This document shows positions 1-5,041 of a stretch of DNA of 5,041 nucleotides, in pieces. A program made the translations under genes and the position numbers. Numbering within the stretch: position 1 is the stretch's first letter; each line of letters starts with the position of its first letter. The stretch comes from Chitinophagaceae bacterium. GTDB taxonomy: Bacteria > Bacteroidota > Bacteroidia > Chitinophagales > Chitinophagaceae. The notes under the pieces are model-generated. The model did no database searches. It was not told the origin of the DNA and saw nothing but the letters and a program-made list of their open reading frames with translations. The stretch lies in assembly GCA_947468255.1 (NCBI GenBank), contig CANIMM010000239.1, positions 1 through 5,041 on the forward strand, in the 5' to 3' direction.

Positions 1-419
1 GCTACATCACTAGGGTCACAACCGAATTTCACAAAGTTGGCTGGATAAAAATCCAATAAAGTACCATCATTGCAACCGATATCCAATACACTACAATTTT
101 CCTTTTTCAATAACCCCAGAGTACTAGTAACGATTTCTTCCAAATGATTACGCATAGTTGAATTCGTTCCACTGCGATACCAGTAAGCCGCATACAAAAT
201 TTCAGGAGGAACACTATGTTCCATTTGCAAAAGTCCGCATGCATTTTCATCTTGCTGGGGATTACACCTTACCAACGAACAGTTAATCTTCCTTTGAGAA
301 GGCATTTCTTTACCCGGCTTAACAAAAGACCCCTGCAAATATTGAGGTCCCAAATCGATCACCGGAGTTAAGGAAGCCGAACCACAAACCCTACAGGTTG
401 TTCTTTTTCGAATATGCAT
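1..419 (-). CDS. Class I SAM-dependent C-methyltransferase with N-terminal zinc-binding domain (3' end outside window)
   Basis: Reading the minus strand from the ATG at 419-417 gives 139 full codons before the window edge, so only the N-terminal part is present. It begins MHIRKRTTCRVCGSAS, with a CxxC at residues 9-12. A second cysteine pair follows at 52 and 61, in the context LVRC...ACGLLQME, consistent with a four-cysteine zinc site. Residues 79-93 read YWYRSGTNSTMRNHL, and residues 111-122 read VLDIGCNDGTLL, the SAM-binding motif I of Rossmann-fold methyltransferases. This order (zinc finger, YRSG segment, SAM motif) is typical of the sugar C-methyltransferase family, whose studied members methylate NDP-deoxysugars. 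The substrate cannot be told here, and the catalytic C-terminal half is missing. The start lies 3 nt after the stop of the upstream gene (TAATGTATG), so the two are very likely co-transcribed and perhaps translationally coupled. An ATG at 423-421 is in another frame that stops after 10 codons. Confidence 0.87.
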   Translation of the reverse strand, partial: MHIRKRTTCRVCGSASLTPVIDLGPQYLQGSFVKPGKEMPSQRKINCSLVRCNPQQDENACGLLQMEHSVPPEILYAAYWYRSGTNSTMRNHLEEIVTSTLGLLKKENCSVLDIGCNDGTLLDFYPANFVKFGCDPSDV

Positions 420-422
420 ACA

Positions 423-869
423 TTATTTTTTTAAATTATTTAAAACAAGATCAGCAAACTGTACATTAATCGCATCTATACATTTATTTCTTTCCAAATT
501 AAGGAGTGCCAATAACTTAACGACAGAATCTTTTTGCTCTACAGGAACCATTTCAAATTCATATACTTTTTCCTGCTCATGCCAAAGCTTACAATTAACA
601 TCTGCCAATTGATAAAAAACTTCACCAATTTTACCTTGGATCTCTTTCACCTCATTTCCCTGTTGCTTAAACACTTTATTGCTGGCAAAAGTTAATCGTT
701 CGGCAGGTATATTACCAGCAAGTCCATCCGAGAAATATTCGTCTATTTCAAGTTGCAGTTGTTCACATTGTTTATTTAGACTAAGCAGTCTTTCTTCGTC
801 GGTGGTATGGTATTGCTTTAATTTTACAATGGTGAGCTTATCACACAACATTCCAAGAGTTTCAGCCAT
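423..869 (-). CDS. Uncharacterised 148-residue protein, probably glycan-cluster associated
   Basis: This is a complete frame from ATG (869) to TAA (423-425). The protein is mostly helical and charged, with no signal peptide or membrane segment, so it should be cytoplasmic. Residues 4-21 read TLGMLCDKLTIVKLKQYH. Residues 90-106 contain DVNCKLWHEQEKVYEFE, and residues 119-137 contain LLALLNLERNKCIDAIN. The pattern DKLTI-x-x-LK ... N-x-x-LW-x-x-E ... LN-x-x-R recalls, from memory, small domains of unknown function (DUF6165 and DUF4254 types) often found beside glycosyltransferases and sugar-modifying enzymes. I could not verify a family assignment. Residues 24-46 (heptad-like leucines) may form a coiled coil. 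Its stop lies 3 nt before the methyltransferase start, so the two genes probably act in the same process, perhaps surface polysaccharide or another glycan. No catalytic motif is recognisable, and the function is unknown. Confidence 0.85.
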   Translation of the reverse strand: MAETLGMLCDKLTIVKLKQYHTTDEERLLSLNKQCEQLQLEIDEYFSDGLAGNIPAERLTFASNKVFKQQGNEVKEIQGKIGEVFYQLADVNCKLWHEQEKVYEFEMVPVEQKDSVVKLLALLNLERNKCIDAINVQFADLVLNNLKK

Positions 870-894
870 TAAAATTTATTTTTATAAGTAATTG

Positions 895-902
895 CGAAAA
901 TA
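895..902 (-). promoter_or_regulatory. Weak candidate -7 element for the two-gene unit at 1-869
   Basis: The minus strand reads TATTTTCG, one mismatch from the Bacteroidota -7 element TAnnTTTG. It lies 25 bp upstream of the ATG at 869, in the 63-bp gap after mqnA. The -33 position holds only TTC (21-bp spacing), not TTG. The gap has no recognisable terminator hairpin, so read-through from mqnA is equally possible. Confidence 0.3.
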
Positions 903-932
903 TTGTTTTTGAGCTTATTTAACGAATTCAAT

Positions 933-1685
933 TTAATAATTTGAAAGCTTTTTACTTCTACCTAAAAATTCATACATACCTTCCCGCCTGCTATCATTCA
1001 TGCGAAATTGAATATTTTGAGTATAATATAATTTCAAATTGAATATTGAAAAAGGATTATCAACTACCACATCAGTAAGATTTGAAATCCCCACCCCATT
1101 CGCCATATTAAATTTTTCAATAAACTGTTCCTCCATCGGATGATTACTCACCCAAACCGCAAAAACAAATGGAAGACCTGTCAATTCCTTCCAAGCTAGC
1201 CCCAGGTCATAGCTGTATTTTGACTTATTTCGCTGCTCTAAGGCCCTATCGCCGATTACCAATCCTGCGGTAGTACCAGTTATAGAAGTTTCATAACCAG
1301 CGGAGGAATCCACCAATATAGGATTGATAGCCCAATGGTCTTTCAACAAAATTTTCAGCAGGGCAACTGAAGTCCTACTCTGGTAGTCAAGCAATATGGT
1401 CGTAATGGCATTGATGGGCACCTCACTAAAAAGACAAACACTCGCCACATCTCCATCACAGGCAATACAATAATCTGAAATAATGTGATATTCCTTCAAT
1501 GCTGGTAATATGGCAACCGGAACTAAACCGATATCAATTTCATCCTTTAACAGCATGGAAGCTATATTGGCAGGATAATCCATTACCAAGTCCACCTCCT
1601 CTTGCATCATCCCCTTTTCAAAGCCATATATCAATGGTTTGGTGTTGAGATAACTAACTGCTCCCACTCTTATTTTTCTGTCCAA
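933..1685 (-). CDS. mqnA: Chorismate dehydratase MqnA (futalosine menaquinone pathway), TTG start
   Basis: MqnA removes water from chorismate to give 3-[(1-carboxyvinyl)oxy]benzoate, the first step of the futalosine route to menaquinone. It is a cytoplasmic enzyme with a periplasmic-binding-protein-like (type 2) fold. The 250-residue length suits the family. Visible family motifs are RVGAVSYLNTKPL at 6-18, DIGLVPV at 51-57, the glycine/serine strand CDGDVASVCLFSEVP at 76-90, AGLVIGDRAL at 140-149, and YDLGLAWKELTGLPFVFAVW at 159-178. The start is TTG at 1685-1683. No in-frame ATG or GTG exists between the neighbouring purB start and this point, and the first internal GTG (codon 7) would cut into the conserved first strand. 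An upstream in-frame ATA (1697-1695) is the only other, less likely, option. It is divergent from purB and followed after 63 bp by the unrelated two-gene unit. No other mqn genes are visible here. Confidence 0.93.
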   Translation of the reverse strand: MDRKIRVGAVSYLNTKPLIYGFEKGMMQEEVDLVMDYPANIASMLLKDEIDIGLVPVAILPALKEYHIISDYCIACDGDVASVCLFSEVPINAITTILLDYQSRTSVALLKILLKDHWAINPILVDSSAGYETSITGTTAGLVIGDRALEQRNKSKYSYDLGLAWKELTGLPFVFAVWVSNHPMEEQFIEKFNMANGVGISNLTDVVVDNPFSIFNLKLYYTQNIQFRMNDSRREGMYEFLGRSKKLSNY

Positions 1686-1696
1686 TTGCTTTAGTA

Positions 1697-1704
1697 TAAT
1701 TTTG
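1697..1704 (+). promoter_or_regulatory. purB promoter, Bacteroidota -7 element
   Basis: TAATTTTG is an exact match to TAnnTTTG, 22 bp upstream of the purB ATG. The -33 position holds a T-rich stretch (1673-1677) but no TTG at the usual 19-21 bp spacing. Initiation a few bases downstream would leave a leader of roughly 15 nt. The element is 4 bp from the opposing mqnA box. Confidence 0.6.
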
Positions 1705-1708
1705 CTTA

Positions 1709-1741
1709 CAAATTTACAGCAACCACATGGATTTACATCAA
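1709..1741 (-). promoter_or_regulatory. mqnA promoter, Bacteroidota -33/-7 elements
   Basis: On the minus strand 1716-1709 reads TAAATTTG, an exact TAnnTTTG match. A TTG lies upstream at 1741-1739 with a 22-bp spacer, slightly longer than usual. The -33 part therefore falls inside the first codons of purB. Initiation a few bases downstream of the box would give a leader of about 15-20 nt before the TTG start at 1685, which supports that start. Confidence 0.6.
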
Positions 1742-3061
1742 CTAACCGCTATTTCACCTATAGATGGACGTTATCGTTCACAATTGCAACATTTAGATGA
1801 ATATTTCAGCGAATACGCCCTTATTAAGTACCGGGTACTGGTAGAAGTGGAGTACTTTTTATTCCTAGGCGAAAAGAAATTTTTTAAAATATCGGTGCTG
1901 GTTAAAAATCACCTTCAACATGCTGCCGCCAATTTTTCACTCGAAAATGCTGCCACCATCAAGGCTACTGAAAAAATCACCAACCATGATGTAAAAGCGG
2001 TGGAATATTTTCTCAAGGCTGAACTCGAAAAATGCAATGCAGGTCACCTCAAAGAATGGATCCACTTTGGATTGACCTCTCAGGATATCAACAATACTGC
2101 GATTCCATTAAGCTGGAAACATGCCATGGAACACGATTACCTACCTTCCATTATTAATTTGCAACACCAGCTATTGCAAATGGCCAAGGACTGGAAAGAC
2201 ATTCCTATGTTAGCGCGAACCCACGGACAAGCTGCTTCGCCTACCCGTTTGGGTAAGGAAATAATGGTGTATGTAGAAAGACTGGAAAATCAAATCCAAC
2301 TATTTAGTTACATCCCCTTTATGGCAAAATTTGGCGGTGCTACCGGTAATTTCAATGCTCACCATGTGGCCTACCCGAAATACGACTGGGTAAAATTTGC
2401 CAACGAATTTACCGAAGATAAATTGGGTTTACAGCGCCAGCAATACACTACCCAGATAGAACACTACGATACCCTAGCAGCTCATTTTGATGCCATCAAA
2501 CGCATCAATACCATTTTTATAGATTTTTGTAGGGATATCTGGACTTATGTAAGCACCGACTATTTCAAGCAAAAAACTAAGAAAGGTGAGATTGGCTCCT
2601 CGGCAATGCCACACAAGGTGAATCCAATCGATTTTGAGAATGCAGAAGGTAACCTGGGTATTGCCAATGCCCTACTAGAACACCTTTCAGCAAAACTGCC
2701 CTTGTCGAGATTGCAAAGGGATTTGACAGACTCTACTGTACTGAGAAACATAGGGGTCCCCATCGCACATACCATTTTATCCATCAAGTCCATCGAAAAA
2801 GGATTGGCAAAGTTGGTGCTAAATGAAGCTAAATTAAAGAGTGACCTCGATAACAACTGGGCAGTGGTAGCCGAAGCAATTCAAACCGTTTTAAGAAGGG
2901 AGAATTACCCTCAACCCTATGAGGCGTTAAAGGAATTAACCAGGGGGAAACATGCGATTGATAAAAAAGCAATCCATGGATTTATTTCCAAACTGAAAAT
3001 TTCAGCGGCTTTAAAAACTGAATTGAAAAATATTACGCCTTTTAATTATACGGGGATTTAG
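1727..3061 (+). CDS. purB: Adenylosuccinate lyase PurB
   Basis: PurB cleaves SAICAR to AICAR plus fumarate in de novo purine synthesis, and adenylosuccinate to AMP plus fumarate in the last step to AMP. It is a cytoplasmic homotetramer of the fumarase/aspartase superfamily. The 444 residues are close to the E. coli enzyme (about 456), and the N-terminus (LTAISPIDGRYRSQL, 6-20) is of that subtype. Other family segments are FGLTSQDINNTA (114-125), ARTHGQAASPTRLGKE (163-178) with the likely catalytic histidine H166, and the superfamily signature GSSAMPHKVNPIDFENAEGN (290-309), whose serines 291/292 sit on the mobile loop and include the catalytic base. RDLTDSTVLRN (331-341) and the arginine-rich LRREN segment (389-393) are also conserved in character. 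No truncation or missing catalytic residue is seen. The ATG at 1727 is the only plausible start, just downstream of its -7 box. It ends in TAG and converges on the small broken gene and prfC. Confidence 0.98.
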   Translation: MDLHQLTAISPIDGRYRSQLQHLDEYFSEYALIKYRVLVEVEYFLFLGEKKFFKISVLVKNHLQHAAANFSLENAATIKATEKITNHDVKAVEYFLKAELEKCNAGHLKEWIHFGLTSQDINNTAIPLSWKHAMEHDYLPSIINLQHQLLQMAKDWKDIPMLARTHGQAASPTRLGKEIMVYVERLENQIQLFSYIPFMAKFGGATGNFNAHHVAYPKYDWVKFANEFTEDKLGLQRQQYTTQIEHYDTLAAHFDAIKRINTIFIDFCRDIWTYVSTDYFKQKTKKGEIGSSAMPHKVNPIDFENAEGNLGIANALLEHLSAKLPLSRLQRDLTDSTVLRNIGVPIAHTILSIKSIEKGLAKLVLNEAKLKSDLDNNWAVVAEAIQTVLRRENYPQPYEALKELTRGKHAIDKKAIHGFISKLKISAALKTELKNITPFNYTGI

Positions 3062-3079
3062 TAATTAAATGGGTTATAG

Positions 3080-3280
3080 TTAGCAGCTATGTTTTCTCAC
3101 AGAAAAAAAATATTTGTCCATCATAGGGGGATGAGCAGGATCTATTCCATAAGCCAAGCAGGTAATCCACCAGGACTCCCTCAATCGATCTCCAATTGAA
3201 ACCTCTTAAGAGAAAATTTTATCTTTTTCGGCTCCTGCATGAGTTTGGGCCCTCATGAAATTTTTATCCATTTTATACAT
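3080..3280 (-). pseudogene. Small protein gene interrupted by one in-frame TAA
   Basis: The minus strand from ATG at 3280-3278 (or ATG at 3271-3269, giving MDKNFMRAQTHAGAEKDKIF) reads 24 codons, meets a TAA at 3208-3206, then continues in the same frame for 41 codons to a TAA at 3082-3080. Both halves look coding. The part after the stop reads GDRLRESWWITCLAYGIDP, then AHPPMMDKYFFSVRKHSC, with two tryptophans and a basic RKH tail. Frames with one internal stop and such ordered composition are unlikely in 250 bp of random AT-rich DNA. From memory this resembles short (60-80 residue) Bacteroidota proteins that begin MDK/MNK and end in a D(K/R)xxFxxRKH-type tail; their function is unknown to me. 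It lies 31 bp downstream of prfC on the same strand. It is either a recent nonsense pseudogene or a sequencing error at one base. Restarting after the stop would need TTG (codon 33) or ATG (codon 53). Confidence 0.6.
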
Positions 3281-3311
3281 AAATTAAATTTAATGCATTT
3301 CTGAACATATT

Positions 3312-4898
3312 TTACTTGTGTATCTCACTAGTAAAATGAAACTCAATATCAGGATTATTCTGTCTTTCTGTATTTAAAAACCATTCGCTTTGGGCCAAAT
3401 AAACCAAATGGCCATCTTTGTCCTCCGCAATATTAGCCTGCTTAAAGCGGGTGAAGTCTTCTAGTTTTTTTGGATCCTTGCTAGTTAACCAACAGGCTTT
3501 ATAAAAAGGCAAACTGTTCATTTGTACAGATGCGCTATATTCCTGTAACAAGCGGTATTGAATTACTTCGAACTGCAATTCACCCACACAACCAATAATC
3601 TTTTTATTACCCCCAAATTGGGTAAACAACTGTGCGACACCTTCATCCGTTAATTGAAGTAATCCTTTTTCTAACTGCTTGGTTTTCATAGGATCTTTAT
3701 TCTGCACCTCCTTAAATATTTCAGGTGAAAAAGAAGGGATTCCAGTAAAATAAAACTTTTCACCTTCCGTAAGGGTATCTCCAATTTTGAAATTACCGGT
3801 ATCGAACAAACCTACCACATCTCCTGGATAGGCATCATCAATCACTTCTTTTTGACGGGCCAAAAAACTATAGGGGTTACTGAAACGAAAATCCCTTTCA
3901 AGGCGCACATGCTTATAATATTTGTTGCGTTCAAATCGACCGCTGCAAACTCTTAAGAAAGCAATTCTATCTCTATGCTTAGGATCTAAATTGGCGTGAA
4001 TCTTAAAAATAAACCCGCTGAACTTGTCTTCTTCAGGTAAAATATCTCTTTCCGTAGTATGCCTCGGCCTTGGTGTGGGAGCTATGCGAATAAAAGTATC
4101 CAACATTTCCTTCACCCCAAAATTATTTACTGCACTACCAAAAAAAACGGGAGCAGTTTTGCCACTCAGATAATCGGCCATATCAAGTTCTCCATACACA
4201 CCATCTATCAATTCTACATCTTCCCTCAAAGTAGCAGCGTCTTTTTCACCAATTTTTGTATCTAATATTGGATTGCTCAAATCTGTTATCTCCAGCACAT
4301 CTTCATCATTAGCCTTGGTACCGGCTGTAAACAATACCAAACTCTTTTTATGAAGGTCGTATACACCTTTAAAGTCCTTTCCACTATTGATTGGCACCGT
4401 CATGGGGTGCAACTGCAACTTTAATTCATTTTCAATCTCTTCCAGCAAATCAAAACGATTTTTACCATCCCGATCCATTTTATTGATAAATACAATCACC
4501 GGAGTTTTACGCATGGCAATTACTTCCATCAATCGCCTGGTCTGGTCTTCCACTCCATTCACACTGTCTATCACCAATACAACACTATCTACCGCCGTGA
4601 GCGTACGATAGGTATCTTCAGCGAAATCCTTATGGCCTGGGGTGTCAAGTAGGTTAATCAAATGCCCATCATATTCAAAGGTCATCACACTGGTAGCCAC
4701 ACTGATACCTCTCTGCCGCTCAATTTCCATGAAATCGGACGTGGCATGTTTTTTTATTTTATTGCTTTTTACAGCCCCCGCAGTTTGAATAGCCCCACCA
4801 AATAATAGAAACTTTTCAGTTAAGGTAGTTTTACCGGCATCTGGATGAGAAATAATGGCGAAAGTTTTTCGCTTGTTGATTTCGTTGATGTACTTCAT
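3312..4898 (-). CDS. prfC: Peptide chain release factor 3 (RF3 GTPase)
   Basis: RF3 is a translational GTPase that removes RF1/RF2 from the ribosome after peptide release; in E. coli it is not essential. The 528 residues match the usual length (E. coli about 529), and the N-terminal part (KRKTFAIISHPDAGKT) is nearly diagnostic. The GTP-binding motifs are all present: G1 SHPDAGKT at 17-24, the switch I segment EIERQRGISVATS at 58-70, G3 DTPGH at 85-89, G4 NKMD at 139-142 and G5 GSA at 254-256. A beta-barrel domain follows at roughly 290-400 (FSGFIFKIHANLDPKHRDR), then the RF3-specific C-terminal domain with GCVGELQFEV at 436-445. RF3 is separated from EF-G by its length and this C-terminal part. 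The start is ATG at 4898, immediately after an in-frame TAA at 4904-4902. It has its own promoter at 4991-5021 and an approximately 85-nt leader. It converges with purB. Confidence 0.98.
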   Translation of the reverse strand: MKYINEINKRKTFAIISHPDAGKTTLTEKFLLFGGAIQTAGAVKSNKIKKHATSDFMEIERQRGISVATSVMTFEYDGHLINLLDTPGHKDFAEDTYRTLTAVDSVVLVIDSVNGVEDQTRRLMEVIAMRKTPVIVFINKMDRDGKNRFDLLEEIENELKLQLHPMTVPINSGKDFKGVYDLHKKSLVLFTAGTKANDEDVLEITDLSNPILDTKIGEKDAATLREDVELIDGVYGELDMADYLSGKTAPVFFGSAVNNFGVKEMLDTFIRIAPTPRPRHTTERDILPEEDKFSGFIFKIHANLDPKHRDRIAFLRVCSGRFERNKYYKHVRLERDFRFSNPYSFLARQKEVIDDAYPGDVVGLFDTGNFKIGDTLTEGEKFYFTGIPSFSPEIFKEVQNKDPMKTKQLEKGLLQLTDEGVAQLFTQFGGNKKIIGCVGELQFEVIQYRLLQEYSASVQMNSLPFYKACWLTSKDPKKLEDFTRFKQANIAEDKDGHLVYLAQSEWFLNTERQNNPDIEFHFTSEIHK

Positions 4899-4901
4899 CT
4901 T

Positions 4902-4964
4902 TTACTCGTAGTTGATTACTTTTGCTTGATTCATAGTTACTGTAATATTCAATTTAAATTGCAT
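4902..4964 (-). other. Possible 20-codon leader ORF upstream of prfC
   Basis: The prfC leader contains an ATG at 4964-4962 followed by 20 sense codons (MQFKLNITVTMNQAKVINYE) and a TAA at 4904-4902. It is in the same frame as prfC, with only AAG between its stop and the prfC ATG. It lies downstream of the promoter, so it would be transcribed. No Shine-Dalgarno sequence marks the ATG. The peptide resembles nothing I know, and a frame this short can occur by chance in AT-rich DNA. Confidence 0.3.
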
Positions 4965-4990
4965 TTTACCACTATGAAACAAAATGGGCG

Positions 4991-5021
4991 CAAAGGTAAG
5001 CTTTGATAAACAGTAATACAA
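4991..5021 (-). promoter_or_regulatory. prfC promoter, Bacteroidota -33/-7 elements
   Basis: On the minus strand TTG (5021-5019) is followed by a 20-bp spacer and TACCTTTG (4998-4991), then CGCCC. This matches the Bacteroidota housekeeping sigma consensus TTG-N19/21-TAnnTTTG in sequence and spacing. Initiation would fall near 4985, leaving about 85 nt of leader before the prfC ATG. It is the clearest promoter in the window. Confidence 0.8.
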
Positions 5022-5041
5022 AATGGCGATTTTTGACTATA

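Noticed and set aside
679..891. Plus-strand 70-codon frame opposite the 148-residue gene
   Set aside because: It is serine-rich antisense translation of a real minus-strand gene with no domain character of its own.
2560..2856. Minus-strand 98-codon frame inside purB
   Set aside because: It lies antisense to the conserved catalytic signature region of purB; purB explains the sequence.
3203..3212. 10-bp perfect palindrome CTCTTAAGAG
   Set aside because: It has no loop for a hairpin and sits over the internal stop of the broken small gene; nothing supports a regulatory role.
3238..3265. Inverted repeat CATGAG-8 nt-CTCATG followed by TTTTT, resembling a purB terminator
   Set aside because: The stem is only 6 bp with an 8-nt loop, lies about 180 nt past purB, and falls inside the minus-strand small reading frame, which explains the sequence better.
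4059..4611. Two plus-strand frames (4059-4265 and 4387-4611) inside prfC
   Set aside because: They are antisense to the RF3 GTPase domain, with low-complexity serine, threonine and isoleucine-rich translations and no start context.
4917..4924. Plus-strand TACTTTTG, an exact -7 match pointing away from prfC
   Set aside because: No TTG occurs at suitable spacing upstream, and no convincing plus-strand gene starts close downstream within the window.
4950..4961. 12-bp palindrome CAATTTAAATTG in the prfC leader; a similar AT palindrome ATTAAATTTAAT at 3283-3294
   Set aside because: Both are simple AT-rich palindromes expected by chance in this composition, and they do not share a common core.
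5023..5041. ATG at 5023 opening MAIFDY to the right edge, a possible divergent gene
   Set aside because: Only six codons are visible, with no promoter at a sensible distance, so it cannot be supported.

Overview
The window looks like chromosomal DNA from a member of the Bacteroidota, probably a Chitinophagaceae-like lineage. The base composition is AT-rich. Start codons lack convincing Shine-Dalgarno sequences. Three gene starts are preceded by exact matches to the Bacteroidota -7 promoter element TAnnTTTG, one of them with a well-spaced TTG -33 element. The lineage is inferred from these signals and from protein character, not from a database search.

Left part (1-1685, all minus strand): a menaquinone-pathway gene, mqnA (chorismate dehydratase, futalosine route), is followed after 63 bp by a tight gene pair. 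The pair is a 148-residue protein of unknown function and, 3 nt further on, the N-terminal part of a zinc-finger-type SAM-dependent C-methyltransferase that runs off the window. The pair looks like the edge of a sugar or glycan modification cluster.

Middle (1686-3061): a 41-bp divergent control region carries one exact -7 box on each strand, 4 bp apart. It drives mqnA leftward, apparently from a TTG start, and purB (adenylosuccinate lyase) rightward.

Right part (3062-5041): the 250-bp gap between the converging purB and prfC genes is not empty. Its minus strand holds a small 66-codon reading frame that looks coding from end to end but is broken by one in-frame TAA. prfC (peptide chain release factor RF3) follows on the minus strand, with a textbook promoter at 4991-5021 and an approximately 85-nt leader. 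That leader contains a 20-codon open frame, in frame with prfC, ending one codon before its ATG.

The intact genes are mostly housekeeping: purine synthesis, menaquinone synthesis and translation termination. No tRNA, rRNA, CRISPR array, insertion sequence or obvious new defence system was seen. The points most worth a second look are the nonsense-interrupted small gene, the in-frame prfC leader frame, the compact divergent promoter with the TTG start of mqnA, and the uncharacterised protein paired with the methyltransferase.
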